Positions 45,771-54,759 of a stretch of DNA of 64,000 bases are shown here, piece by piece; positions within the stretch are counted from its first letter, which is position 1; each line of letters starts with the position of its first letter. Source of the stretch: Sphingomonas sp. TREG-RG-20F-R18-01 (GTDB lineage: Bacteria > Pseudomonadota > Alphaproteobacteria > Sphingomonadales > Sphingomonadaceae). Location of the stretch: contig NZ_JAKNQQ010000001.1 of the NCBI RefSeq assembly GCF_022662475.1, positions 868,001 to 932,000 of the forward strand. Direction: 5' to 3'. Both the position numbers and the translations under genes were made by a program. Below the pieces are notes generated by a model, which was not told the origin of the DNA, did no database searches, and saw only the letters and a program-made list of their open reading frames with translations.

Positions 45771-46726
45771 TACAACGCCCCTTCCGTCCAGGCGGCAGCA
45801 CTCGTACGCCGTGCCGTCCGCAATGTTGCCGATCGTGCGCGCGGATTGCGCGCGATTTCGTCTTCACTGGGTCGCACGCCGCGACCGACCGCCTCGAAAC
45901 TGGGTGCATGCGCCGCCGCCACTTCGGGCAGATGGCGCGACCCCGACGGCAGCCCCCCCGAGCGCTCGCGCAGGAAGCGCTTGACCATCCGGTCCTCGAG
46001 GCTGTGGAACGTCACCACCGCCAGCCGCCCACCGGGTGCAAGCACGCGTTCCGCGGCGGCAAGACCATCGGCCAGTTCGCCCAGTTCACGATTGATATGG
46101 ATGCGGATCGCCTGGAAGGTCCGCGTCGCCGGGTCCTTCTTGTCGTGCGCCTTGTAGCCAAGCGCGCGGCGAACGACATGTGCCAGCTCGCCGGTCCGCG
46201 TGATCGGCCGTGCCGCGACGATCGCGCGGGCGACCCGGCGCGAGCGGGGCTCGTCGCCATACTGGTAGAGCACGTCCGCGATCGCGCCTTCATCCGCCAT
46301 GTTGACGAAATCCGCAGCGCTCTCGCCTTCCTGGCTCATCCGCATGTCGAGCGGACCGTCCGACTGGAAACTGAACCCGCGTTCGGCCTGGTCCAGCTGC
46401 ATCGACGACACGCCGATATCCATCGTCACGCCCTGCACCGGCACGGCATCGCGCGCGGTGAGTTCGGCTTCCAGCGCGGAGAAGGTCGCGGGCACGAGCA
46501 TCAACGCACCGTCGGCCGCATCGACCATCGCCGCCCCGGCGGCGATCGCGTCCGGATCACGGTCGAACGCAAACACGCGCGCGCCGCGCGCCAGCATCGC
46601 GCGGGTGTAGCCGCCCGCGCCGAAAGTCGCGTCGACATGCACGTCGCCCGCGGCAATGGCGAGCGCGTCGATCACTTCGTCGAGCAGGACGGGGACATGC
46701 GGGGCGGTGGCGGGACGATCGCTCAC
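45770..46726 (-). CDS. rsmH: 16S rRNA (cytosine1402-N4)-methyltransferase RsmH
   Basis: A 318-residue SAM-dependent methyltransferase (MraW). [13 protein letters not shown] opens the protein; [14 protein letters not shown] is the SAM loop; [34 protein letters not shown] and [16 protein letters not shown] are diagnostic. It starts at GTG 46726, overlapping the mraZ stop by four bases; the frame is open upstream inside mraZ. It shares one base with the ftsL start. Confidence 0.95.
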   Translation of the reverse strand: MSDRPATAPHVPVLLDEVIDALAIAAGDVHVDATFGAGGYTRAMLARGARVFAFDRDPDAIAAGAAMVDAADGALMLVPATFSALEAELTARDAVPVQGVTMDIGVSSMQLDQAERGFSFQSDGPLDMRMSQEGESAADFVNMADEGAIADVLYQYGDEPRSRRVARAIVAARPITRTGELAHVVRRALGYKAHDKKDPATRTFQAIRIHINRELGELADGLAAAERVLAPGGRLAVVTFHSLEDRMVKRFLRERSGGLPSGSRHLPEVAAAHAPSFEAVGRGVRPSEDEIARNPRARSATLRTARRTSAAAWTEGAL

Positions 46727-47223
46727 AGCGCGACTCCCTTGGTCTTGCAATGATAGCGGCAAGCGGCCTGCATCACCGGATCGACGTCTTCTGCATCGAG
46801 CAGCGTCTTCGGATCCCAGATCTCGATCCAGTCGAGCGTTCCCCAGAAGAAGGCATGCTCGCCAATCCCGGCATAGTCGCGCGGAAAACCGGGCATGATG
46901 AACCGCCCCGAACCGTCGAACGGCACGGGCTCGCCGCTCGCGCCGCGACGCTTGAAATTGTAATTGGGTTCGCCGTCGGCGCCGGTGTGCGCGGCTTCGC
47001 GCGCATCGAGTTGCGCGCGCAGGATGCGGACATAGGCCGGATCGTAGGCGCGCAGGCATTTGTGCTTCGGGTGAACGCCGACAATCACCGTCCCGCCGTC
47101 CTTGCCGTCAGGACGCGGCGCGTTCGCCGCCAGCGTTGCGCGGAGCGAAGCAGGAATCGCGACCCGGCCCTTGTCGTCGACAAGGCCAAGACCGTCCCCC
47201 TGATAATCTCCGCGTTCGTCCAC
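46723..47223 (-). CDS. mraZ: Transcriptional regulator MraZ
   Basis: A 166-residue DNA-binding protein of the AbrB/MraZ fold with two tandem domains: [17 protein letters not shown] (residues about 15-31) and [20 protein letters not shown] (about 101-120) are the two DKGR-type motifs. It represses the dcw cluster in E. coli. The start is GTG 47223. It is the first gene of the division and wall cluster, with five operator-like repeats 117-161 bases upstream. Confidence 0.93.
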   Translation of the reverse strand: MDERGDYQGDGLGLVDDKGRVAIPASLRATLAANAPRPDGKDGGTVIVGVHPKHKCLRAYDPAYVRILRAQLDAREAAHTGADGEPNYNFKRRGASGEPVPFDGSGRFIMPGFPRDYAGIGEHAFFWGTLDWIEIWDPKTLLDAEDVDPVMQAACRYHCKTKGVAL

Positions 47224-47339
47224 GCTTACCCCGCACTAGGCGGGCAAGCCTCCCCCGTACCGAGAATCGCATCTCTGCAATCTCAGCGCCGCGAAATGCA
47301 GGCGAGTTCGGTCTGCCCCTGTCGCTAAAGAGGTATCAC

Positions 47340-47384
47340 GGGGAGCGGCGGGGATACAAGGGGAAACCCGGGGATTGGACGGGA
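47340..47384. promoter_or_regulatory. MraZ operator: five direct repeats at 10-bp spacing
   Basis: On the plus strand GGGGA occurs at 47340, 47350, 47360 and 47370 and CGGGA at 47380, each separated by exactly five bases. MraZ boxes in E. coli are (T)GGGA/N repeats with 5-base spacers. The array lies upstream of mraZ on the opposite strand orientation. The rest of the 370-base spacer (47224-47595) has AT-richer patches near 47385-47440 that could hold the promoter, but I see no convincing -35/-10 pair. Confidence 0.75.
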
Positions 47385-47595
47385 CTAAAGTCTAATCCGA
47401 AGGTTTTCGGCGCAAAAATACTTTCATCAATTTAGCCCGTTCCCGGTGTGTTCGAATGGTTGATAGCCGGAACAGAGCGAATCTCTTCCCTCAGGGGCTC
47501 GGAGCATCGGCTTTCCCGCAAATTCCCCGCCTCACCCGGCCTGATGACTCGGCCCAAAAATGCCTGGATCGCACCCATGCGAGCGATGGTGTCTG

Positions 47596-47913
47596 TCACC
47601 GCGCGCTTTGCGCCTGCGGTTTCATCGCATTGTCGATGGCGGTCGCGTTATCCAGCTCAGCGCTGGGGGCGACCCCAAGCTCGGCGAGCGGCTCCCGATT
47701 CGCCGCCGCCCCCGGCGCACCGGCATCGCCCGATACCATGTTGGCGACGACATCGGCGCGCGCGCTGCCGATTGCCACGACCTGGCGATCATGATTGGCC
47801 GTCGAGAAGATGGCGGCAACGAGTCCGATGAACAGCAGGACCGCGGCGAGTCCGATCATCCCGACCCGGAACCGCTGCGTCGTCTGCGCTGCGTCTTTTG
47901 CGATGATTTTCAT
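47596..47913 (-). CDS. Small membrane protein of unknown function, 105 aa
   Basis: I do not recognise the family. It has a short N-terminal cytoplasmic segment, one membrane helix (VGMIGLAAVLLFIGLVAAIF, about 17-36) and a polar Ala-rich outer tail ending MKPQAQSAR. ATG 47913 (MKIIAKDA) was preferred; ATG 47925 adds four residues. It follows the cysteine synthase gene by 50 bases on the same strand and probably shares its transcript. Confidence 0.65.
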   Translation of the reverse strand: MKIIAKDAAQTTQRFRVGMIGLAAVLLFIGLVAAIFSTANHDRQVVAIGSARADVVANMVSGDAGAPGAAANREPLAELGVAPSAELDNATAIDNAMKPQAQSAR

Positions 47914-47963
47914 AAGCTGTGGCATAAATGTAACGTCTTAAAACGTCTTTGTCGATGCCACCC

Positions 47964-48956
47964 TCAATCGGCCACCAGCCACGGCGGCACGGCGAGCCCT
48001 TTCTGCTCGAGCCAAGCCCGGTTATACAGCGTGGAAAGATAGCGGAATCCCGTGTCGCACAAGATAGTTGCCACCCGTGACCCGGGCCCCAGGTGCCGCG
48101 CCAACCGCACTGCGCCGGCAACGTTGATCCCCGACGAAAGGCCGAGGCAGAGCCCTTCCTCCGCGAGCAGGCGCGTCACCCACTCCATGCCTTCGGCATC
48201 GGAAATGCGGAATTGCGTATCGATCGGCGCGCCTTCCAGATTCGCCGTGATCCGCCCCTGCCCGATGCCCTCCGCCACCGACGAGCCTTCCGACTTCAAT
48301 TCCCCGTGCGCGTAATACTCATAAAGCGCTGCGCCATGCGGATCGCTGAGCGCGATGCAGATGCGCTCGTCATGCGCCTTGAGACCAAGGCCGACGCCTG
48401 CAATCGTACCGCCGGTCCCCGCGGCGCACGTGAACCCGTCGACCCGACCGTCCATCTGCGCCCAGATTTCCTCTGCCGTGCCGGTGATATGCGCGCGACG
48501 ATTGGCGATATTGTCGAATTGGTTCGCCCAGACCGCATTCGGCGTTTCCTCCGCGATCCGGCGCGAGGTGTGCACGAAATGTCCGGGATTCGAATATGGC
48601 GCGGCCGGCACGAGGACCAGTTCCGCCCCCAAGGCGCGCAGCGTATCCATTTTCTCCCGGCTTTGCGTCTCCGGCATGACGATGATCGTCTTATACCCCT
48701 TCGCATTGGCGACCAGCGCAAGCCCGATGCCGGTATTGCCCGCGGTTCCCTCCACGAAGGTGCCGCCGGGCGCGATCTGATCGCGGACCTCCGCATCCTC
48801 GACGATGCCGAGCGCCGCCCGATCCTTGACCGAGGCACCTGGGTTGGCAAATTCGCACTTGCCGTAGATTTCGGCACCAGCCGCCTCGCTGGGGCCTTTC
48901 AGCAGCACGAGCGGGGTATTGCCGATCAGGGCGAGCGTGTTCGGGGTCGTATGCAT
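47964..48956 (-). CDS. cysK: Cysteine synthase A, PLP-dependent
   Basis: A 330-residue O-acetylserine sulfhydrylase. GNTPLVLLKG, the PLP-lysine in NPGASVKDRAAL, the substrate loop EGTAGNTGIGLA (Asn for the usual TSGNTG serine-type loop variant), and the phosphate-binding loop GTGGTIAGVG are seen. The EGTAGNTG variant, rather than EPTSGNTG, is typical of a subgroup annotated cysteine synthase A in alphaproteobacteria; a cystathionine beta-synthase-like activity cannot be excluded. Confidence 0.88.
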   Translation of the reverse strand: MHTTPNTLALIGNTPLVLLKGPSEAAGAEIYGKCEFANPGASVKDRAALGIVEDAEVRDQIAPGGTFVEGTAGNTGIGLALVANAKGYKTIIVMPETQSREKMDTLRALGAELVLVPAAPYSNPGHFVHTSRRIAEETPNAVWANQFDNIANRRAHITGTAEEIWAQMDGRVDGFTCAAGTGGTIAGVGLGLKAHDERICIALSDPHGAALYEYYAHGELKSEGSSVAEGIGQGRITANLEGAPIDTQFRISDAEGMEWVTRLLAEEGLCLGLSSGINVAGAVRLARHLGPGSRVATILCDTGFRYLSTLYNRAWLEQKGLAVPPWLVAD

Positions 48957-49054
48957 ACTTGCCTAGCTATGCGTCCCGATCCCGACCCGCAAGCAAGCTT
49001 CGCTTGGCCGGCCTCATGGCAAAATGCGCGATCCCGCAGTGACGCCCGGCATAA

Positions 49055-49219
49055 CGAGGCGGGAAGCCGCTGACCGGCCAATCGCTGACGTTTACGGCAC
49101 GAGACTATGCCATGAACTACGTAATCCCGAACATCTTCCTCCATGCGACGACCGTTTACGCCTTGCTGCGGAGGAGGAGCGTCGCCCTGGAGGAATTGGA
49201 TTTCTGGAAAGACGCCTAA
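49055..49219 (+). pseudogene. Remnant of a DUF1993-type gene (C-terminal 54 codons)
   Basis: Between cysK and the polymerase gene the plus strand encodes RGGKPLTGQSLTFTARDYAM and then YVIPNIFLHATTVYALLRR, which resembles the C-terminal end of DUF1993 proteins (a DinB-like fold). An in-frame TAA lies just before, and no N-terminal part is found, so this is a decayed fragment. The rest of the 48957-49297 spacer holds no other recognisable feature. Confidence 0.5.
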
Positions 49220-49297
49220 ACTTTCGCACCGGAGCCGCTGCCTCCTGTTCGGGGCGTCCTGTTCGGGGGCGCGATGTTCTGCTATCGTTCCGCAGTG

Positions 49298-50617
49298 ATG
49301 AGCGCCGCACCCGAGTCCCCTGGCGCCATGCTGGCGTTTCCACCCCGACCGCTGCGCTGGCTGTTTCTGGACCTCAACAGCTATTTCGCCAGCGTGGAGC
49401 AGCAACTGAACCCGGCGCTGCGCGGCAAGCCGGTGCTGATCGCGCCGGTCGACAGCGACACCACCGTTGCCATCGCCGCCAGCGTCGAAGCCAAGCGCTT
49501 TGGCATCAAGACCGGAACGCCCGTGTGGGAAGCCAAACGTCTTTGCCGCGACCTGATCGTGACACCTGCGCGCCACGACAAATACGTCGAATTCCATGAG
49601 GCGATCGTTGCCGAGATCTGGCGGCATATTCCCGTCACGAAGGTCTGCTCGATCGATGAAGTGGCATGCCGCCTGCTCGACAACGAGAACAGCATCGAGG
49701 CGGCAACGGCACTGGCCTATCGTATCAAGGCCGGAATACGCGCCAATGTCGGGGCGTGCATGACGAGCTCGGTCGGGATCGCGCCCAACCGGCTGCTCGC
49801 CAAACTCGCCTCGGATCTCCAGAAGCCCGATGGCCTCATCATCTTCCATGCCGAGACCCTGCCGCAGCGGCTGTACGATCTTCAACTGCGGGACATCGCG
49901 GGAATCGGTGCGAAAATGGAGCGGCGCTTGGCGCAAGAGGGGATCAACGACATCCGCCAATATTGCGAGCGCCGCCCGCGCGACGCTGGCACCGCATGGG
50001 GCGGCACCAATGGAGACCGCTTATGGTATCTCCTGCACGGGGTCGATCTTCCCGAGAAGGCAACACAGAGCCGGTCGATCGGGCATAGCCACGTCCTCTC
50101 TCCCGGGAAGCGCGGCGCGGTACCTGTGCGACTGACCGCCCGCCGGCTGGCATTGAAGGCGACGAGCCGGCTTCGCCGCAAAGCCTATCGCGCCCGCCTG
50201 CTGGTGCTGCATGCCCGGTTCGAGGACGACAAATCGACGTGGCGCTGCTCGGTAAAGCTGCCCGCGACCCAGGACAGTTTCGTAGTCCTCGCGGCCCTCG
50301 AAACGCTCTTCCCACGCCTCCTGGCGGCCGGAAAGGCGCGACCCGGCGATTTCCAGGTCAGAATGGTCGGCGTTACCCTGGCCGAGATCGAGCCGGTGAG
50401 CGGGGAACAGGAATCGCTGTTCGGCTTGCTCGATCCTGACGACCCGCTCGCCCGTGAAACGCGCACGCTTGCGCTGAGTCGTGCGATGGACCGGATTAAC
50501 GAAAAGTTCGGCAGGCACGCGGTCAGCCTGGGGCCGCAACATGGGGGAAGAATAGACCGCGTCGGAACAAAGATCGCCTTTGGACGCATCCCTGATCTCG
50601 ACGAGTTTCACGAATAA
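49298..50617 (+). CDS. Y-family DNA polymerase (DinB/UmuC-like)
   Basis: A 439-residue translesion polymerase homologue. FLDLNSYFASVEQQ carries the first metal aspartate with the steric-gate tyrosine position, SIDEVACRLL carries the Asp-Glu pair, SVGIAPNRLLAKLASD is the palm signature and LRDIAGIGAKMERRL is the helix-hairpin-helix. The little finger is followed by a 70-residue tail. Compared with DinB (about 350 aa) it is longer and has WEAK in place of the usual MP..A segment, so a separate UmuC-like subgroup is likely. ATG 49298 was chosen; 49274 and 49328 are also possible. Confidence 0.87.
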   Translation: MSAAPESPGAMLAFPPRPLRWLFLDLNSYFASVEQQLNPALRGKPVLIAPVDSDTTVAIAASVEAKRFGIKTGTPVWEAKRLCRDLIVTPARHDKYVEFHEAIVAEIWRHIPVTKVCSIDEVACRLLDNENSIEAATALAYRIKAGIRANVGACMTSSVGIAPNRLLAKLASDLQKPDGLIIFHAETLPQRLYDLQLRDIAGIGAKMERRLAQEGINDIRQYCERRPRDAGTAWGGTNGDRLWYLLHGVDLPEKATQSRSIGHSHVLSPGKRGAVPVRLTARRLALKATSRLRRKAYRARLLVLHARFEDDKSTWRCSVKLPATQDSFVVLAALETLFPRLLAAGKARPGDFQVRMVGVTLAEIEPVSGEQESLFGLLDPDDPLARETRTLALSRAMDRINEKFGRHAVSLGPQHGGRIDRVGTKIAFGRIPDLDEFHE

Positions 50618-50718
50618 TGATGACGTTACCATGAACTATTTGTTGCAGCGCATGAAAGCGTGATCGGCCACGACCGTCGGGTCTTGACGCATTCTACCGC
50701 GTGCGCGAAGAAAATCGA

Positions 50719-51096
50719 ATGCTCAACCGACTCCTCCCCGCCGCTGCCGTTGCGCTCCTCGCGCTGTCGGCCTGTGACAACAAGCCAACCGAGGTCAGCT
50801 CGGTCACGCCCGACCCGATGGCTGCCGAAATTGCCAACCGCGCGCCGGTCGAACTGCCGCCCGCGATCAAGAAGGAAGTCACCTTCCGCTGCAAGGACAA
50901 TAGCCTGGTCTACGTAACCTTCTTCGAAGGCGACAAGCAGGCGCTGGTGAAGACGACCGAGACCGGCACGCCGACCAAGCTCACCGCCGAAAAGGCCGGC
51001 GACCCGCTCAAGGCCGACGGCTATGAGATGACGGGTACGGTCAAGGCCGTGACGCTGACTCAGCCGGGCAAGCCGAAGCAGCTCTGCGACCTCTAA
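50719..51096 (+). CDS. Small lipoprotein, possibly MliC-like
   Basis: A 125-residue lipoprotein: MLNRLLPAAAVALLALSAC has lipobox LSAC with Cys19. The mature domain begins after an Ala/Pro linker and runs from VTFRCKDNSLVYVTFF to KPKQLCDL; the two cysteines and the C..NS.VYVTF pattern resemble the lysozyme inhibitor fold (MliC/PliC). That resemblance is weak and is inference. GTG 50701 could extend it by six residues. It is upstream of the ParA-like gene by 70 bases. Confidence 0.72.
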   Translation: MLNRLLPAAAVALLALSACDNKPTEVSSVTPDPMAAEIANRAPVELPPAIKKEVTFRCKDNSLVYVTFFEGDKQALVKTTETGTPTKLTAEKAGDPLKADGYEMTGTVKAVTLTQPGKPKQLCDL

Positions 51097-51165
51097 CCCG
51101 CCGCCATTGTTGCGCACTACGTCGGCATCCGTCACGATAGCCATTCCTGAGCGAAGGGCCTGCCG

Positions 51166-51891
51166 GTGTCGACGATTGCGATCTACAGTCTGAAAGGCGG
51201 CGTCGGGAAGACGACGCTCGCCGTCAATCTGGCCTGGTCCGCCGCGATCCAATCCGCGCGGCGGACCCTGCTGTGGGATCTTGATCCACAAGCCGCCAGC
51301 AGCTTCCTTCTGACCACCCGCAACGACGGGACCAAGCTGCGCGACCTGGCGCAGTCGGTCTTCGCCAAGGACGTCGAACCCGAGCGGTTGATCGAAAAGA
51401 CTGCCGTCCCGCGTCTCGATCTGCTCGGCGCCGACGCTTCGCTGCGCGGCCTGGACTTGCTGTTCCACGAGATGGACAAGAAGAAGCGCCTGCAAAAGCT
51501 GCTGACGGGCCTTCGCAAGAGTTACGATCGCATCCTGCTGGACTGTCCGCCCGGATTGACCGAGACGAGCGACCAGGTCATGCGGGCGGCCGATCTGATC
51601 GTCGTCCCGGTCATCCCCTCGCCGTTGTCCGAGCGTGCCCTGGCGGAGGTGGTCAAGCATCTGGGCAGCCGTGCCGACATCATGCCGGTCCATTCGATGG
51701 TCGATCGCCGTCGAAAACTGCACGCCGATGCGCTGGCGCGACACCCGGACTGGCCGGTCGTTCCGATGGCGAGCCTGATCGAGCAGGTCACCGCACGACG
51801 CGCGCCGGTCGGTAGCTTCGCGCCGCGCTCCGCCGGCGCCGCCGCCTTCGCGCAATTGTGGCAGGCGATCGAGCGCCGTATCGCAGCGTGA
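51166..51891 (+). CDS. ParA/MinD-family ATPase
   Basis: A 241-residue deviant Walker P-loop ATPase. SLKGGVGKTTLAVNLAW is the deviant Walker A with both lysines, WDLDPQAASSF is the A' motif and ILLDCPPGLTETS the Walker B/switch II. No ParB gene or parS-like site is next to it, so it is an orphan ParA-like protein, not the chromosome partition pair. GTG 51166. Its stop overlaps the aat start by four bases (GTGA), suggesting cotranslation. Confidence 0.85.
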   Translation: MSTIAIYSLKGGVGKTTLAVNLAWSAAIQSARRTLLWDLDPQAASSFLLTTRNDGTKLRDLAQSVFAKDVEPERLIEKTAVPRLDLLGADASLRGLDLLFHEMDKKKRLQKLLTGLRKSYDRILLDCPPGLTETSDQVMRAADLIVVPVIPSPLSERALAEVVKHLGSRADIMPVHSMVDRRRKLHADALARHPDWPVVPMASLIEQVTARRAPVGSFAPRSAGAAAFAQLWQAIERRIAA

Positions 51892-52643
51892 GCAAGGCCC
51901 CGAAGCGCGCAGGCGAGGCCGAGATGCTCGACCCGAACCTCGTGCTTGGCGCCTATGCCGTGGGCGTGTTTCCAATGGCCGACAGCAGGACCGCCGACGA
52001 AATCTACTGGGTTGAACCCCAGGATCGCGCAGTCCTCCCGCTCGACGGGTTTCATCTGTCGCAATCCCTGCGCAAGACGGTGGTGCGCGATCACTTTAGG
52101 GTAACGGCCGATCGCTGTTTTGCCGACATGATGCGGCTGTGTGCCGAATCGGTCCCCAATCGGCCCGACACGTGGATCAATCCGCAGATCGAACAGGTGT
52201 TCAATCGGCTCCATACCCTCGGCTTCGCGCATTCGATCGAAGTTTGGGACGGTGAGACGCTGGTGGGCGGCCTCTACGGACTGGCGCTGGGACGTGCCTT
52301 CTTTGGTGAAAGCATGGTCAGCCGGGCGCGCGACGTCTCGAAGGTGGCGATGGCATGGCTGGTCGCCCGGCTACGGGTCGGCGGTTTCGTCCTGCTCGAC
52401 TGCCAGTTCATGACCGAGCATCTCGCATCGATGGGCGCGGTCGAAATTCCGCGCGCCGCCTATCTCGTGGAATTGTCGAGTGCGCTGTCGGGCGTCGTCG
52501 GCGGCGACGCCTCGGCCTCGGGCGTCGGCGACTTCTTTGCGCTGGACCGGGGGGCTGCGGCATTGGAGGCTGCTCCCGCCGGGATCGACTCCGGCCCGCC
52601 TTCCGGGAAGCTCATCGCGCAGCTCTTGGTCCAGACATCGTAA
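51888..52643 (+). CDS. aat: Leucyl/phenylalanyl-tRNA--protein transferase
   Basis: A 251-residue enzyme of the N-degron pathway that adds Leu or Phe to proteins with N-terminal Lys or Arg, marking them for ClpAP. Family signature: LDPNLVLGAYAVGVFPMAD, IYWVEPQDRAVLPLDGFHLS, TWINPQIEQVFNRLHTLGFAHSIE-type region, GLALGRAFFGESMVSR and LLDCQFMTEHLASMGAVEIPR. GTG 51888 overlaps the ParA-like stop; an internal ATG at 51924 would also give a full domain. The last 184 bases overlap the convergent DUF2155 gene. Confidence 0.92.
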   Translation: MSKAPKRAGEAEMLDPNLVLGAYAVGVFPMADSRTADEIYWVEPQDRAVLPLDGFHLSQSLRKTVVRDHFRVTADRCFADMMRLCAESVPNRPDTWINPQIEQVFNRLHTLGFAHSIEVWDGETLVGGLYGLALGRAFFGESMVSRARDVSKVAMAWLVARLRVGGFVLLDCQFMTEHLASMGAVEIPRAAYLVELSSALSGVVGGDASASGVGDFFALDRGAAALEAAPAGIDSGPPSGKLIAQLLVQTS

Positions 52644-53107
52644 ATCGGGTGTTGGACGACGTTCAGGCCGGGACGTTCCTTGAACAACCATCCCGAAAAG
52701 ACCCGACGCCAGACCTTGTCCGTGCCTGACACGTCGACCTGTACAAACGCTCCGGTGTAATGCTCCTGCTCCCAGGGGGCAGTCTGCTCACAGGCTTTCA
52801 GGTGCAGCACGACATCGCCGACGCGGACTGTCTCGCCCGGCTTCAACGTCACATCCCGCGCCTGTCCATTGCGCTTGTTGAGCAGCCCGAGCGTTGCGAC
52901 ACGCTGCGCCATCGGCGTGGCGCCCAGGCTCGGATCGACGCCCCCCGCGACATCGACGGTCACGACGTTCTGCGCGCTCGTATCCGCATCCAGCGCGGTT
53001 TCCGCGGTTTCCGTAGGCGTGGGCTCGGGCGCCTTGGCAGCCCGGTCACATCCGCTCGTCGCTATGAGCGCGGCCAGGGCGCCGACGCCCAGCGCGCGCC
53101 GGATCAC
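52460..53107 (-). CDS. DUF2155 family exported protein
   Basis: A 215-residue protein with a short lipoprotein-like signal (ALGVGALAALIATSGCDRA), a variable linker, the conserved DUF2155 core (ATLGLLNKRNGQARDVTLKPGE onward with LKACEQTAPWEQEHYTGAFV and SGWLFKERPGLNVVQHPIYDVW), and a low-complexity Ala/Pro/Ser tail. The family is alphaproteobacterial, often next to NDUFA12. Start is GTG 53107, overlapping the NDUFA12 stop by four bases. Its tail overlaps the 3' end of aat on the other strand. Function unknown. Confidence 0.87.
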   Translation of the reverse strand: MIRRALGVGALAALIATSGCDRAAKAPEPTPTETAETALDADTSAQNVVTVDVAGGVDPSLGATPMAQRVATLGLLNKRNGQARDVTLKPGETVRVGDVVLHLKACEQTAPWEQEHYTGAFVQVDVSGTDKVWRRVFSGWLFKERPGLNVVQHPIYDVWTKSCAMSFPEGGPESIPAGAASNAAAPRSSAKKSPTPEAEASPPTTPDSALDNSTR

Positions 53108-53496
53108 GCGTCCGGCGTCCAGGCTTCGTAGTCGCCCGTGGCCTGCGCGCGGACCCCGCCCTTCTCGAGCGCGCCGCTGGGACGATAGGCCAGTGTCGTG
53201 CCGGTAAGATTGGGTTCGGCGGGCAATTGCCACGCACGCGGAGCAGGAAGCGCACGCGCCGGCACGTCCGCCACCTGATGATGCAACCAACTGAACCATT
53301 CCGGAGCGATACGGCTCGAATCGTTCACCCCGTTGTAGATGACCCACCGGCGCGGGTTGCCCGCGGTATCGCGGCCACCCTCGTAATAGACGTTGCCGAG
53401 CGAATCCTCGCCGACCCGCGCCTTGCCACGGAGACCGAATGCCGTGCCCCAGCTCGCGCCGGTCCACCAGGTGAAGGGATTAAGATTGATGCCCAT
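53104..53496 (-). CDS. NADH:ubiquinone oxidoreductase subunit NDUFA12
   Basis: A 130-residue homologue of the mitochondrial complex I accessory subunit NDUFA12 (B17.2). Seen: MGINLNPFTWWTGASWGT, RVGEDSLGNVYYEGGRDTAGNPRRWVIYNG and PPEWFSWLHH-like segment with Tyr/Trp-rich motif AYRPSGALEKGG. Such supernumerary subunits occur in alphaproteobacteria. ATG 53496 gives the family start; an in-frame start at 53532 adds a basic stretch. Coupled to DUF2155 by GTGA. Confidence 0.92.
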   Translation of the reverse strand: MGINLNPFTWWTGASWGTAFGLRGKARVGEDSLGNVYYEGGRDTAGNPRRWVIYNGVNDSSRIAPEWFSWLHHQVADVPARALPAPRAWQLPAEPNLTGTTLAYRPSGALEKGGVRAQATGDYEAWTPDA

Positions 53497-53538
53497 GGTG
53501 TAGCGCTTAGCGCGCCGCGCTGTCGCCTTCAACCGGCA

Positions 53539-54033
53539 TCAACGCGCCGTCGATGCGCGCCAGCTGACCGTGTCGCCTTCCCTTATCCCGAGGTCGAGCG
53601 ATCGCCCCCCGCGGATCTCCAGGACGGCAGCCACCGGCTCGCCCGAGGATACCGGCACCTCGGACTGCGGCGCGGCATTTTCCGCGATGCGGGCGATCGT
53701 ATGGTCCGCCCGGACAAAGATGATGTCCAGCGGGGTCGGCGTGTCCTTCATCCAGAAACTGGCCTCACGCGGAGGTCCATTCGGTGGATATGGCGCGAAC
53801 AACATGCCGCCATCAGCAGCCAGATCGGTTCGGAACATCAGCCCGCGCCGCTGCTCTTCCGCCGTTACGGCTGGCTCGACCAGGAAGCGATGCCTTCCGT
53901 TATGGCTTGCGACCGTAACGGCGACGAGGCCGGACGCCGCATCGACGGGCGGCTTCGCTGGCGCGCCGTCGTCACAACCTCCGGTTGCGACCAGCATCGC
54001 GAAGCCGATGACATTCGCGAAACGCTGGCGCAC
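53539..54033 (-). CDS. DUF192 family exported protein
   Basis: A 164-residue lipoprotein-like protein: IGFAMLVATGGCDDG is a signal with a possible lipid-attachment cysteine. The DUF192 domain follows: FLVEPAVTAEEQRRGLMFRTDLAADGGMLFAPY, SFWMKDTPTPLDIIFV and AAVLEIRGGRSLDLGIREGD. The family is compact beta-sheet, exported, function unknown. GTG 54033 has AGGAG seven bases ahead. It follows the cold-shock gene by ten bases, an association common in alphaproteobacteria. Confidence 0.88.
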   Translation of the reverse strand: MRQRFANVIGFAMLVATGGCDDGAPAKPPVDAASGLVAVTVASHNGRHRFLVEPAVTAEEQRRGLMFRTDLAADGGMLFAPYPPNGPPREASFWMKDTPTPLDIIFVRADHTIARIAENAAPQSEVPVSSGEPVAAVLEIRGGRSLDLGIREGDTVSWRASTAR

Positions 54034-54043
54034 AGGGCGACTC

Positions 54044-54583
54044 CTAGACTTTCTGTTCCACCGTGACCGCAAGCGGCCCCTTTTCGCCGGCCACCATGCG
54101 GGCGTAAAGAAACTGTCCGGGCTCGACCTCTTCCAGGCCGGCGCGGCGAAGCGTCTCGACGTGTACGAAGATATCGCCCGAATTGTCTTCGCGCACCAGA
54201 AATCCGTACCCCTTCAACCGGTTGAACCATTTGACCGTGACCGGCTCAAACGGTCCGGCCCCTTCGATCAAAGCCGCAGGATCCGGTCGCTGCGGCTCGC
54301 TGCGGGGCTTGGGTGGTGGTTCGACGGCATTGCTCAGGTCGATCGACAGGATTTCGCTCGCCTGCAATCCGCGCTCGCGCAGCGAAGCGATACATTCCAG
54401 GCGCGCCCCTTCCGGCAGGCTGCGTCGACCGTGCGGCCGCAGCACCGAAAAGTGAATCAGAATATCGCTGACGCCCTCCTCGTCGGCAACAAGAAAGCCG
54501 AACCCACGCGTCATGTCGAACCATTTGAGTACGCCTGTATAATGTCGCGATTCTTCGTTCGCGATATGTGCGCCGTCATCCAT
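54044..54583 (-). CDS. Double cold-shock-domain protein
   Basis: A 179-residue RNA-binding protein with two CSD modules: the first starts [20 protein letters not shown] and contains [10 protein letters not shown]; the second starts [19 protein letters not shown] and contains [13 protein letters not shown]. Both keep the RNP1 (GFGFL, GYGFL) and RNP2 motifs. Two-CSD proteins of this size are usual in alphaproteobacteria and act as RNA chaperones. ATG 54583 (GAGGGTCG ahead) was chosen; ATG 54634 would add 17 residues. Confidence 0.9.
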   Translation of the reverse strand: MDDGAHIANEESRHYTGVLKWFDMTRGFGFLVADEEGVSDILIHFSVLRPHGRRSLPEGARLECIASLRERGLQASEILSIDLSNAVEPPPKPRSEPQRPDPAALIEGAGPFEPVTVKWFNRLKGYGFLVREDNSGDIFVHVETLRRAGLEEVEPGQFLYARMVAGEKGPLAVTVEQKV

Positions 54584-54759
54584 TCGACCCTCGCGATCCG
54601 GCTCCCCAAACGCCGGAATCGGTACATTTCGCATCGTAGAAAGTCCCCCGCTCGCGCCCATAGCATGACATACAGCCCGATCCAAAGCTCTGTAATGCCG
54701 TGTCCCACAATCTTTTCTTAAACATTACGGAAATGGGGGTTCTATATACTATGACAAGG

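Noticed and set aside
43090..45984. Open plus-strand frame of 964 codons opposite ftsI and ftsL
   Set aside because: Arg-rich antisense composition with no domain; the division genes on the minus strand are certain.
51166..51891. Chromosome partition ParA with parS/ParB
   Set aside because: No parB gene and no parS-like palindrome is adjacent; kept only as an orphan ParA-like ATPase.
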